A stretch of 64,000 nucleotides of DNA from a bacterium (GCA_029565735.1 JAKQNO010000040.1:32962-96961); one strand, 5' to 3'; shown: positions 18,756 through 27,000, numbered from the stretch's first letter. Notes: a model not told the origin generated them from the letters alone. Numbers and translations are program-made.

Positions 18756-20552
18756 TTAATTTCCCAGAGCTTTAAGCATATTTTCAACACGAGGATTTAC
18801 GCTATTTTTTTCAACGTAACGCTGAAGTATTTTTTTTGCGGATGGCGCGTCCCCTTTTACCATATAAGCCGTTGCAAGGTTTGTGTACGCGGTTTCGTAA
18901 TGAGGCGCGGTAAAAATCGCGGTGTTTAAATGTTTTATGGCAAGGTCAACATTTCCAAGCTGGCCTCCAAGCGCGCCGTACATGTTATTTACCTCCGGGC
19001 AGTACGGGTTTACGGCAAGGTCCCTGCCATAAAATTCAAAGGCCTTCTGCAGCATTCCGGCTTCCCTGTAAGTTTCCGCGGCATAATAAAACTGCGCCAC
19101 ATCCGTCTGCGGGCACAACTCAACAGGCTTAAGTTTCTCAATGCGTTCGTGCATTGCTATTGCTTCGCCGTACATTTTCTGCCTTGTCAGGCTGTTGGCC
19201 TTTTTCAGGTAAACCGCGGATAAAGCCGTCTTACCGTCATTTACAGCGCAGTATAAAAGAACAGCGGCGCTTACGGCGCATATTGCCGCTGACGCTCTTT
19301 TTTTAAGCCTTAATATTTTGCTGCCATTACCGGCGTAACCCGCCAGCATTAACAGCATAAAGAAGTACAGTGTTGTTGAAGGGACGTTGTAAAAAGTGTT
19401 AAAGAAAGACGCGGCAAGAAGCGCGGCAATTACGGATATTGCGCCGGCATTTACCGGATTTATACCCGCTTTTATACTTTTAAACAGATACAGAACCGCT
19501 GCCAGAACAGAAGCCAGAAACAGCAGTATTCCGATAAGCCCGGTTTCAGCCATTATTAGAAGGTAGTTTTGATGCGGCATCCACGTTACCACGTAATCGT
19601 ATTTGTTGTTTTCAGGGGCGTTTAAAAGCTCACCCTGATATTTGGGATAATAAATCCTGTAATTGCCGAAACCAAGCCCTGTAACCGGTGCGTCTTTAAA
19701 CATGAGCAGGCTTGCCTTCCACATAAGCATCCTGTCTGTCATTGAATGTTTTTTTTCTTCTATAAACCTGCCGCTTTTGGAAATTATAAAAGGCGCGGCC
19801 GCCGCGCTTAATAAAATAAAAGCAGCGATAACAGCAGCGGCAACTTTTTTTGAGGGCTTAAACCTGACAAACGCGATAATAAAAATAACCGCGGCTCCGG
19901 CCGCGAAACCTATATACGCGCCCGCCACTTTCGCGTAATAAAAACACAGTATCTGTATGACAGCGGATATAATCAGAGGTATTTTATATTTTTTCCCGAA
20001 CAGGATATAGGCGGCGGTCAGAAATACTGAAACCAGAAGCTCGCCCGCAAAAAAATCGGGATTTCCAATGGTACCCATGGGCCTGCCGGCAAAATTCGTG
20101 CTCCATCTGAAAATATCTGATTCAAAATGCTGCATAATGCCATACCCGGCAATTAACGTGTGAAATATAATCAATACGGCAAAAACTTTATCAATTCCCT
20201 TCCTGCCGTACCTTTCACATATAATCCAGCCGCCCGCAATTGCAAGGCCAAGCTCGCAGACATACTTTATGCTTATTTCCTTATTAAAAGCAAAGAACAC
20301 CGAAAAAGCGCAGGTTAAAAGGTATAAAAAAAGAAATATGACAACACCGTTTATTCTTACAGCGGTTTCCTTATTTTCAGCGGCAACGGACAAAAAGAAA
20401 AAAAGAAAAGCCAGAGGCACAAATATCCTTAACATCATCAGCTGCGCCGGCCCGAAAGGGTCAAAGAACGGCTGCCAGAAAACAACCGGAATAAGGGCGG
20501 CAATAAATATCAACAGGTTATCAGAAAACAATTTATATACCTTTGTCCCCAC
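18756..20552 (-). CDS. O-antigen ligase (Wzy/WaaL-like) with C-terminal TPR repeats
   Basis: Many TM segments; GLGFGNYRIYYP...MPHQNYLLIMAETGLIGILLF; TPRs. Confidence 0.85.
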   Translation of the reverse strand: MGTKVYKLFSDNLLIFIAALIPVVFWQPFFDPFGPAQLMMLRIFVPLAFLFFFLSVAAENKETAVRINGVVIFLFLYLLTCAFSVFFAFNKEISIKYVCELGLAIAGGWIICERYGRKGIDKVFAVLIIFHTLIAGYGIMQHFESDIFRWSTNFAGRPMGTIGNPDFFAGELLVSVFLTAAYILFGKKYKIPLIISAVIQILCFYYAKVAGAYIGFAAGAAVIFIIAFVRFKPSKKVAAAVIAAFILLSAAAAPFIISKSGRFIEEKKHSMTDRMLMWKASLLMFKDAPVTGLGFGNYRIYYPKYQGELLNAPENNKYDYVVTWMPHQNYLLIMAETGLIGILLFLASVLAAVLYLFKSIKAGINPVNAGAISVIAALLAASFFNTFYNVPSTTLYFFMLLMLAGYAGNGSKILRLKKRASAAICAVSAAVLLYCAVNDGKTALSAVYLKKANSLTRQKMYGEAIAMHERIEKLKPVELCPQTDVAQFYYAAETYREAGMLQKAFEFYGRDLAVNPYCPEVNNMYGALGGQLGNVDLAIKHLNTAIFTAPHYETAYTNLATAYMVKGDAPSAKKILQRYVEKNSVNPRVENMLKALGN

Positions 20553-20581
20553 CCTTCCTCCTTATACCTGCCTGAAATTTA

Positions 20582-21592
20582 TTATTTTATTCCGTAATAA
20601 TCCCCTTCATTTAAAACAACGCCTGCCGCGCCTATGGCGCCGGCGAATTCTCCAAGCTTTGCAGGAAGTATCTTTGCGGCGTTAAAAGGTGCGGTGAAAG
20701 ACCTTTTTGCAGTTTCCTTTTTAAGCGGCACAAACAGCCTGTCGCCCGCGTTTATAACGCCCCCGGCAATTACCACAGCCTGCGGATTAAGCGAATTTAA
20801 AGCCGCGGCTATACCCGAAGCCAGCGATTCGGCAAAATACTGCCAGACTTCAGATGCCGTCTTGTCATTATTTAAAAGCGCTTCATATACAGTTTTTGAT
20901 GTAATTTTATTCAGATCTCCCTTTACCATTTCAGTTATCATCGACTTGCTTCCGGCTTTGATTTTTTCCTTTGCCGTATTGGCTATCGCGCTTGCGGACG
21001 CGTAAGCTTCAAGGCAGCCTTTATTTCCGCAGCCGCACTGCCTGCCGTTCATTTCAATAATGGTGTGGCCAAGCTCGCCTGCCGTATTACTTGCGCCCCT
21101 TATAAGTTTGCCGTCAATTATTATCCCTCCGCCCACGCCTGTGCCAAGCGTGAACCCGACAACGTTATCAAAACTCTTTGCGGCGCCCATCCATTTTTCC
21201 GCGTACACCGCGCAGTTGGCGTCATTTTCAACGCCTGTTTTTATCCCCGTCTTTTTTTCAAGTATGGCTTTTAATTTTATATTTTTCCATCCGGGCAGGT
21301 TCGGCGCCACAAGTACAATGCCTTTTCTGCTGTCAAGCGGCCCCGGAGCGCCTATACCAATGCACTTTACATCAGACACCTTTAAGCCCGCTTCTTTTAT
21401 GATTTCAAGGGCGTTAGCCGCCATTTTTGATATGACATATTCAGGGCCTTTTTCTGCCTCTGTGGGAAACCTTCTGTCTGATTTTAATTTGCCGTCCTGC
21501 GAGACAAGGACCATAACCACATTAGTTCCGCCCAGGTCAATGCCTATCGCGTATTTTGTTTTTGCTGCTTTAGCTGTTTTTTTCACGGCCAT
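20582..21592 (-). CDS. ROK family kinase (glucokinase-like)
   Basis: GIDLGGTNVVMVLV, ENDANCAVYAEKWMGAA, GTGVGGGIIIDGKLIRG, CGCGNKGCLEAYAS. Confidence 0.93.
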   Translation of the reverse strand: MAVKKTAKAAKTKYAIGIDLGGTNVVMVLVSQDGKLKSDRRFPTEAEKGPEYVISKMAANALEIIKEAGLKVSDVKCIGIGAPGPLDSRKGIVLVAPNLPGWKNIKLKAILEKKTGIKTGVENDANCAVYAEKWMGAAKSFDNVVGFTLGTGVGGGIIIDGKLIRGASNTAGELGHTIIEMNGRQCGCGNKGCLEAYASASAIANTAKEKIKAGSKSMITEMVKGDLNKITSKTVYEALLNNDKTASEVWQYFAESLASGIAAALNSLNPQAVVIAGGVINAGDRLFVPLKKETAKRSFTAPFNAAKILPAKLGEFAGAIGAAGVVLNEGDYYGIK

Positions 21593-21690
21593 TTAAGCAC
21601 CTCTTTATTTTTTATGACTGCACAATGGATATATGATAATACAAAGAGGCTGCAGTTTCAAGAAAAAGGAATGACGGAAGACACGAGAGA

Positions 21691-21740
21691 AAAAAGAGCA
21701 TATAGGCAATTAAGCTATAGGCAATTAAGCATAAGCGAAA
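21691..21740 (-). repeat. Inverted copy of the CTTATGCTTAATTGCCTATAGCTTAAT core
   Basis: Plus strand atataggcaattaagctataggcaattaagcataagcg is the reverse complement of the core at 4037/14795. Confidence 0.75.
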
Positions 21741-21785
21741 CGGAAATCCCCGGCCTGAAGCGAGCTTGCAAGCGGAAGTGTTAGG
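21741..21785 (+). repeat. 45-bp module (second copy of the one nested in copy A)
   Basis: CGGAAATCCCCGG...AAGTGTTAGG, same length as 3719-3763. Confidence 0.65.
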
Positions 21786-21817
21786 TGAATGCACGGAGGG
21801 ACGCAAGAAAAAACAGA

Positions 21818-21846
21818 CATCGAAAATTCTAGATTCGAAAATTAGA
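21818..21846 (+). repeat. AT-rich TCGAAAAT module
   Basis: catcgaaaattctagattcgaaaattaga. Confidence 0.6.
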
Positions 21847-21853
21847 AGAACAC

Positions 21854-22058
21854 ACAGGGGTTGGGTGTGTTTTTTCAGGGTGTGCCGCGTTAACATAGTG
21901 TGTATTCAGCAGGGGCTGTTTAATACTGCGACGGCAAATCCATATGTGCCGGGAGTTTACGATTGCCAATGACGTTAATATAGTGCTGATGTCAAGATTG
22001 TTTGACTGCAAGAATACCAATTTGCGGCGCGCCCTGAAAAAATATACCCAAGCCCTGT
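21854..22058 (+). repeat. Core element copy D (205 bp)
   Basis: ACAGGGGTTGGGTGTGTTTTTTCAGGGTGTGCCGCG ... GCGGCGCGCCCTGAAAAAATATACCCAAGCCCTGT; longest uninterrupted terminal pairing of the set. Confidence 0.9.
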
Positions 22059-22064
22059 AAGAAC

Positions 22065-22096
22065 GATGGTCGGAAGGTCAGAAGGTCGGAAGTAAA
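22065..22096 (+). repeat. Octanucleotide array (GA-rich family)
   Basis: GATGGTCG/GAAGGTCA/GAAGGTCG/GAAGTAAA. Confidence 0.75.
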
Positions 22097-22109
22097 TACA
22101 AATCTAAAT

Positions 22110-22143
22110 CAACTGCCGCGGGCTGAAGACCCGCGTCTACCAC
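22110..22143 (+). repeat. GC-hairpin module
   Basis: CAACTGCCGCGGGCTGAAGACCCGCGTCTACCAC. Confidence 0.75.
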
Positions 22144-22171
22144 TACAAAAAACAAATACATAAAATAAAAA

Positions 22172-22198
22172 GGGCCCAATTTCTTGGGCCCTTTTTTT
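22172..22198 (-). terminator. Terminator hairpin beyond the tRNA-Leu fragment
   Basis: GGGCCCAAGAAATTGGGCCC flanked by T-tracts on both strands. Confidence 0.75.
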
Positions 22199-22199
22199 A

Positions 22200-22220
22200 T
22201 GGTGCGAGGAGGGGGACTTG
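22200..22220 (-). pseudogene. Duplicated 3'-end fragment of tRNA-Leu
   Basis: tggtgcgaggagggggacttg is identical to the 3' end of the tRNA at 22355; followed on the minus strand by a similar terminator. Confidence 0.75.
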
Positions 22221-22325
22221 CCCACCTCGGAATTCTTATCATAACCTCCTAGGGCCCCTCGCCCGCTTTTTCTTCGCTGTTCGCTCAGCGCGGGCTCGCT
22301 TCAAGTCCCCTTTATAATAAAAAAA

Positions 22326-22354
22326 AGGACCCGAGAAATCGGGCCCTTTTTTTA
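22326..22354 (-). terminator. Terminator of tRNA-Leu
   Basis: Minus strand GGGCCCGATTTCTCGGGTCCTTTTTTTT. Confidence 0.75.
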
Positions 22355-22438
22355 TGGTGCGAGGAGGGGGACTTGAACCCCCACGGAGTTACCCACAGGC
22401 ACCTCAAGCCTGCGTGTCTACCATTTCACCATCCTCGC
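22355..22438 (-). tRNA. tRNA-Leu (anticodon GAG)
   Basis: GCGAGGATGGTGAAATGGTAGACACGCAGGCTTGAGGTGCCTGTGGGTAACTCCGTGGGGGTTCAAGTCCCCCTCCTCGCACCA; full cloverleaf, encoded CCA. Confidence 0.95.
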
Positions 22439-22526
22439 GCTGTGTTTGATTTTAACAACAACAGATTAAACTTATACCAAAAAAGTAAAATCCCGTCAAG
22501 GCAGATATTGAAGTATATTTATTTAT

Positions 22527-22958
22527 TCAGTCTTTGTCTATTACCCTGTATTTAATCTTCGCCGAACCTTCGGCGTTATCAGGTATGAAAAGGCCGAACA
22601 GAATGCTTAAAATACTGAACAGAAGGGCGCCGATTAACGCTCCGATAACGCTTGTAACCTCAAATCCCTTTACCATATACGCGGTTAAACCAAACATTGC
22701 CGCGTTTATGATAAGGGTGAACAACCCAAGTGTAAGCACGTTTAATGGCAGCGTCAGGACAAAAATAACGGGCTTTATAAAAGTATTTATAAGCCCTATT
22801 ATCAGCGCGGCCGCCGCAAGCGTCACAAAACCATCAATCCCCTGCCTTGTAATATCTATGCCTTTTACAGTATTGACCACTACAAAAAGGGCAATGGCAT
22901 TGGCCATCCACTTGAAAAAAAGGTACTTAACGCTGAAATTAGAGCGCGCCAATTCCAA
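22527..22958 (-). CDS. Phage-holin-4-type / DUF360-like small membrane protein (housekeeping family)
   Basis: LIIGLINTFIKPVIFVLTLPLNVLTLGLFTLIINAAMFGLTAYMVKGF. Confidence 0.85.
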   Translation of the reverse strand: MELARSNFSVKYLFFKWMANAIALFVVVNTVKGIDITRQGIDGFVTLAAAALIIGLINTFIKPVIFVLTLPLNVLTLGLFTLIINAAMFGLTAYMVKGFEVTSVIGALIGALLFSILSILFGLFIPDNAEGSAKIKYRVIDKD

Positions 22959-23403
22959 GGCCCTCCTTTACCAGCCTTTTATCCGCTTCCCTTAACCTTT
23001 GCACAAGGATTTTAATAAATATTTCATTCAGTTTCACAACAATATCAGGATGGTCTTTTTTGAACGAATTATAATCCCTGTCGGAAAAACGTATCATTTT
23101 AGATGGCTTAATGGTAACCGCGGAAGCGGACCTTGGCGCCGGATAAAGCATTGACATTTCCCCGAAAAATTCGCCGTCTTTCATATTGGCTAAAATCTTT
23201 TCCGCGTTTTTCTGCTTTTTGGATATTTTAATTGCACCTTCAATTATTATAAACATTGAATCATCGCCTATCTGATTTTCGTGAAAAATATCATGGCCTG
23301 ACTCAAACTCTTCAATTATCAGCCTTTCCGAAAAAACTTTAATTTCCCCTTCGGTAAACCCCTTAAAAAATTCAAGTTTTTTTAACACTTCCGGTTTTAC
23401 CAT
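22939..23403 (-). CDS. Cyclic nucleotide-binding domain protein
   Basis: FESGHDIFHENQIGDDSMFIIIEGAIKI...DGEFFGEMSMLYPAPRSASAVT. Confidence 0.9.
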   Translation of the reverse strand: MVKPEVLKKLEFFKGFTEGEIKVFSERLIIEEFESGHDIFHENQIGDDSMFIIIEGAIKISKKQKNAEKILANMKDGEFFGEMSMLYPAPRSASAVTIKPSKMIRFSDRDYNSFKKDHPDIVVKLNEIFIKILVQRLREADKRLVKEGLGIGAL

Positions 23404-23969
23404 TGTTTAACCTCCTCAATGTTTTTCAGGAACAAAACCTTTGTTTCCCCGTAATCCTTTTCCTTAAACAGCTGCCACTCTTCAAGTATAGCGGCCATAT
23501 TTTCAAATTCATCCCTGTGAATTTCCATCACTGTAACAGCTTCAGGTTTCAATATACCGCTATTTTTAAGTATTTTCAAGAACATTTCCCCGATATTCCT
23601 GTTGTAAGGCGGGTCAGAAAAAACAATGTCCGCTTTTACCCCTTTTTTCGCTATTATATTCAGGGCGGCGGCGCAGTCACAGTTTAAAAGTTCATACTGC
23701 TCCCTGCCGGCTTTTACTTTTTCGGCGTTTTCCCTTATTATATTTGTGCTGGCATTATCAATAAAATAAACTTTTTGCGCCTCATTGCTTAAAGATTCAA
23801 GCCCCATAGCGCCGGTTCCCGCGTAGCAGTCAACGCATACCGCTCCCTGTATAAACGGCCTGATAACATTGAAAATTGATTCCCTTGTTCTGGCGGAGGT
23901 CGGCCTTGTGGATATTCCCTTTGGCGCTTTTAGCGGTATCCCTGAGAACTTTCCGCTAATTATTTTCAT
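23397..23969 (-). CDS. rsmD: 16S rRNA (guanine966-N2)-methyltransferase
   Basis: ISGKFSGIPLKAP..TRPTSARTRESIFNVI, DCYAGTGAMGLESLS, DIVFSDPPYN. Confidence 0.93.
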   Translation of the reverse strand: MKIISGKFSGIPLKAPKGISTRPTSARTRESIFNVIRPFIQGAVCVDCYAGTGAMGLESLSNEAQKVYFIDNASTNIIRENAEKVKAGREQYELLNCDCAAALNIIAKKGVKADIVFSDPPYNRNIGEMFLKILKNSGILKPEAVTVMEIHRDEFENMAAILEEWQLFKEKDYGETKVLFLKNIEEVKQW

Positions 23970-24922
23970 TTTATTTTTTTAAGAAAAAGGTATGTCAATA
24001 TGCCGGAAAAAATAAGAATGCCGTTTACAAACATCCAGCCCCATATGCCTTTATCGGCAAACGGAAGATAAATGTTCATGCCGTAATAACTGGTAAGCAC
24101 TGTAAGCGGTATGGCTATTGTGGCGGCAACAGTAAGGCCATGAATGGCATCATTGGTTTTTTTGTTCATCAGACTGTTGTACGCGTCCATCAAAGACGGA
24201 ATAAGATCCCTTAAATTTTCAAGCGTGGCATTCATTTCCGAAAGGTGGTCAAAAATATCCCTGAAATAAACCTGCGTGGATTCGCGTATGTATCGCATTT
24301 CGCCCTTTAACAGCCTTGTAAAAATACCCCTCTCCGCGGTTATTAATTTTCTTAAGAACAAAATGTTCCTCTTCTGAGTTATAATCTCATCTATGATTTC
24401 AAGTTTTCTTTCTTCCAGAATCACATCTTCAAATTCATCAAGCCTGTCCTCTATTTTTTCTATAATAGGAAAGTATTCGTCAATGGTATTATCCGCAAGG
24501 GCGTGAAACACAAGGTCAACCCCCTGATGAAAGCCGTTTTTAGCCCTGCTTCTTGCCCTTGCTATAACCCTTTCAACCGCCCTTATCTTTTCTTCATGGA
24601 TTGTCACTATGTAGTTTTTGCCTATAAAAATATTCAGCTGATCCTCTTTTATTTCCCCGTCGGCAATTCTGGCCGCGTAAAAAATGGCAAAAGAATAATC
24701 GTCAAATTCTTCAAGTTTTGGGTGGTCTTTCTGAATCATCGCGTCTTCAATGGAAAGCGGGTGAAAATCAAATTCCTGAATAAGGAAGTCTATTTCCTGC
24801 TCGGTCGGATCTTCAAGGTCAATCCATGTCCTTGCCCTGGAGTTTTTAAGGTCTTTAATGACTTCAGCGGGATCATTCTTCTCTGTGACATTGTCTGCTG
24901 TAAATACAAACCCTCTGAACAT
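23966..24922 (-). CDS. corA: CorA-like magnesium/cobalt transporter
   Basis: C-terminal YGMNI motif and two TM helices: TVLTSYYGMNIYLPFADKGIWGWMFVNGILIFSGILTYLFLKK. Confidence 0.92.
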   Translation of the reverse strand: MFRGFVFTADNVTEKNDPAEVIKDLKNSRARTWIDLEDPTEQEIDFLIQEFDFHPLSIEDAMIQKDHPKLEEFDDYSFAIFYAARIADGEIKEDQLNIFIGKNYIVTIHEEKIRAVERVIARARSRAKNGFHQGVDLVFHALADNTIDEYFPIIEKIEDRLDEFEDVILEERKLEIIDEIITQKRNILFLRKLITAERGIFTRLLKGEMRYIRESTQVYFRDIFDHLSEMNATLENLRDLIPSLMDAYNSLMNKKTNDAIHGLTVAATIAIPLTVLTSYYGMNIYLPFADKGIWGWMFVNGILIFSGILTYLFLKKIK

Positions 24923-24950
24923 TAAAGCCCCCCGTTATTTTATTTCGGGT

Positions 24951-25313
24951 CTACTTTCTGCCCTTGCCTTTCTTTCCGGAGAGGCATTTCATACAGGTCT
25001 TGGCAAAAGGAAGTGCCTTTAACCTTTCAAATGACACTTCTCCGCCGCAGCTGTCGCACTTTCCGTAATTGCCCTTATCAATCCTTTCAAGGGCATCTTC
25101 TATATCAACAAGCAGTTTTTTGTTCTTTTCGGTAAGGTCATAATGCAGTTCTTTGTCGTAAATGTTGGTCGCCATGTCCGCAAAATCCTGCGCGTCATCT
25201 TTGAAGTTCTCGACGCTTTCAAGGTCGTCGTTATTCTGCTTAATTTCAGAAAGCTTATGTTCTTTCATCTTTATAAGCATAGCCTTTATTTCTTTTTTCT
25301 TTTTTGCGTCCAC
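24951..25313 (-). CDS. DksA/TraR-type C4 zinc-finger protein
   Basis: IDKGNYGKCDSCGGEVSFERLKALPFAKTCMKC. Confidence 0.92.
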   Translation of the reverse strand: MDAKKKKEIKAMLIKMKEHKLSEIKQNNDDLESVENFKDDAQDFADMATNIYDKELHYDLTEKNKKLLVDIEDALERIDKGNYGKCDSCGGEVSFERLKALPFAKTCMKCLSGKKGKGRK

Positions 25314-25334
25314 TTTGACTCTCCTGTGTTTTTT

Positions 25335-25736
25335 TCAGGAACTTAAGGCTTTTTCTTCATTATCAGCTTTATGCCTTAAGTTCGGTATATCAAGGAGCCC
25401 TCTTTTAAGCTCCATAGTGGTGTTGGACTCAGCTTCAAGTTCCCTGCTTAAATAAAAGAACGCGTCCCAGGGATCAACGCTTTCCCCGCAGGTAAAAAGG
25501 TCAACAGCCGCGTATCCGTATTCCGGCCAGGTATGTATGGCCAGATGCGATTCGGAAATTACCACAACTCCGCTTAATCCGTGCGGCGCAAACTTGTGAA
25601 ACACATAATCAACAACAGTCGCCTTTGCGTATTCAGCGGCGCCTATCATTTTTCCCTCTACAAATTTAAGGTCATTTAACTTTTCCCTGTTACAGCCGTA
25701 AAACTCCACCAGAATGTGCCTGCCGAGACTTTTCAA
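25335..25736 (-). CDS. speD: S-adenosylmethionine decarboxylase proenzyme
   Basis: [40 protein letters not shown]. Start proposed at TTG 25736 (GGTGGTGGGA upstream) rather than 25793. Confidence 0.92.
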   Translation of the reverse strand: MKSLGRHILVEFYGCNREKLNDLKFVEGKMIGAAEYAKATVVDYVFHKFAPHGLSGVVVISESHLAIHTWPEYGYAAVDLFTCGESVDPWDAFFYLSRELEAESNTTMELKRGLLDIPNLRHKADNEEKALSS

Positions 25737-25824
25737 TTTAAGTCCCACCACCTTCGTATAATTTTTATTAATTATAAGAAGAGATGGGGGCAAATATTAC
25801 GCTGCCCTTTTCTCTGCCATATTT

Positions 25825-25847
25825 TTCAGGTTTTTTCCCTGAAAAGT
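25825..25847 (-). promoter_or_regulatory. Hairpin at the predicted 5' end of the speD transcript
   Basis: Minus strand TTTTCAGGGAAAAAACCTGAAAA just downstream of the promoter at 25855-25883. Confidence 0.4.
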
Positions 25848-25854
25848 AATCTTA

Positions 25855-25883
25855 TTTATATATTTATTACAGGTATTTGTCAA
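25855..25883 (-). promoter_or_regulatory. Strong sigma70-type promoter for speD
   Basis: TTGACA (25878-25883), 17-bp spacer, TATAAA (25855-25860) on the minus strand. Confidence 0.65.
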
Positions 25884-25982
25884 GAATTATTTAACCCATT
25901 TTTATAAAAAAACAAAACGCCTGAAAAATGGTATAATAAACGTAATAATTTCATTTTTTACCTGTAAATAAGGGAGAAAATT

Positions 25983-26642
25983 ATGGTCAATAACAGCAAC
26001 ATTGACAGGGTGCTGGAGCTTGTGCGCAAAACAGTGAAGAGTTACAGGGCGCCGGTGCTTGAAAGATTCAACGACGAGATTAAAGACCCTTTCTGGGTTC
26101 TTATCCCCTGTATCTTAAGCCTGCGTTCAAGGGATGAAACAACAGCTGTTGCCGCAAGAAAACTCTATCAGGCCGCTCCCACGCCTGAACAAATTCTGTC
26201 GATTGCCCCAAAAAAACTTGAACAGCTGCTTTTCAGCACAGGTTTTTACAGGCAAAAAGCAAAAGCCGTGCGCAGGATATCACAGCTTATACTTGAAAAA
26301 TATAACGGCAGCGTTCCCGATACAATAGAAGAACTGCTTACGCTTCCGGGAGTTGGCCGCAAAACCGCCAACCTTACGGTAACAGTGGCTTTCAACAAAC
26401 CCGGCATCTGCGTTGACACTCACGTGCATAAAATATGCAACCGCTGGGGTTTTGTAAAAACAAAAAACGCCGACGCAACCGAAATGCAGTTAAGAAAAAT
26501 ACTGCCTAAAAAATACTGGATAAAACTGAATTATTGGCTTGTACTTTACGGCCAGAACATATGCCTGTCTGTATCGCCTTTGTGCTCCAAATGCCCGGTT
26601 TCATCTTACTGCCCCAGGCTTGGAGTTAAAAAAAGCAGGTAA
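25983..26642 (+). CDS. nth: Endonuclease III
   Basis: HhH LLTLPGVGRKTANLTVTVAF, catalytic CVDTHVHKICNRWGFV, [4Fe-4S] C..CPLCSKCPVSSYC. Confidence 0.95.
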   Translation: MVNNSNIDRVLELVRKTVKSYRAPVLERFNDEIKDPFWVLIPCILSLRSRDETTAVAARKLYQAAPTPEQILSIAPKKLEQLLFSTGFYRQKAKAVRRISQLILEKYNGSVPDTIEELLTLPGVGRKTANLTVTVAFNKPGICVDTHVHKICNRWGFVKTKNADATEMQLRKILPKKYWIKLNYWLVLYGQNICLSVSPLCSKCPVSSYCPRLGVKKSR

Positions 26643-26655
26643 TCAAGGCTGCCTC

Positions 26656-26961
26656 TTAATCAGTGTCTTTTATCATCCTGACAGAACGGGTCTTTTCCTG
26701 ATTATCAAAGTGAAAGCAGGGGTAATATTCGGTGTTGGTTTTGCGGTCAAGCGCCTTGTTATCCAGCTCGTATACGTCAAAACTGCCGTCAGTTGAATCA
26801 AACACTATAACCTGCCTGTTGCCGCCGTTCTGATTCTGCGTCACAAAACACGAATACCTTCCCTGCGCATTATCCTGCGGGTAATCCGGTATCGCGGTTT
26901 TGGCGCATAAAACAGCAGGCGCCGCAGCCGCAAACAAAATCAACATAAAGATTTTTTTCAT
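26656..26961 (-). CDS. Small secreted hypothetical protein
   Basis: Signal peptide MKKIFMLILFAAAAPAVLCAK; no family recognised. Confidence 0.6.
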   Translation of the reverse strand: MKKIFMLILFAAAAPAVLCAKTAIPDYPQDNAQGRYSCFVTQNQNGGNRQVIVFDSTDGSFDVYELDNKALDRKTNTEYYPCFHFDNQEKTRSVRMIKDTD

Positions 26962-27000
26962 GAATTTCCTCCCGTTTTTTTATAATTCCGGCTGTTATTA

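Noticed and set aside
22200-22310. A second functional tRNA gene
   Set aside because: Only the 3' end matches; no normal D-arm, anticodon arm or T-arm pairing could be laid out, so it is listed as a fragment or tRNA-like structure.
22527-22958. Phage holin as a prophage marker
   Set aside because: This holin-named family is a widespread chromosomal membrane protein; no phage structural or integrase genes are present.
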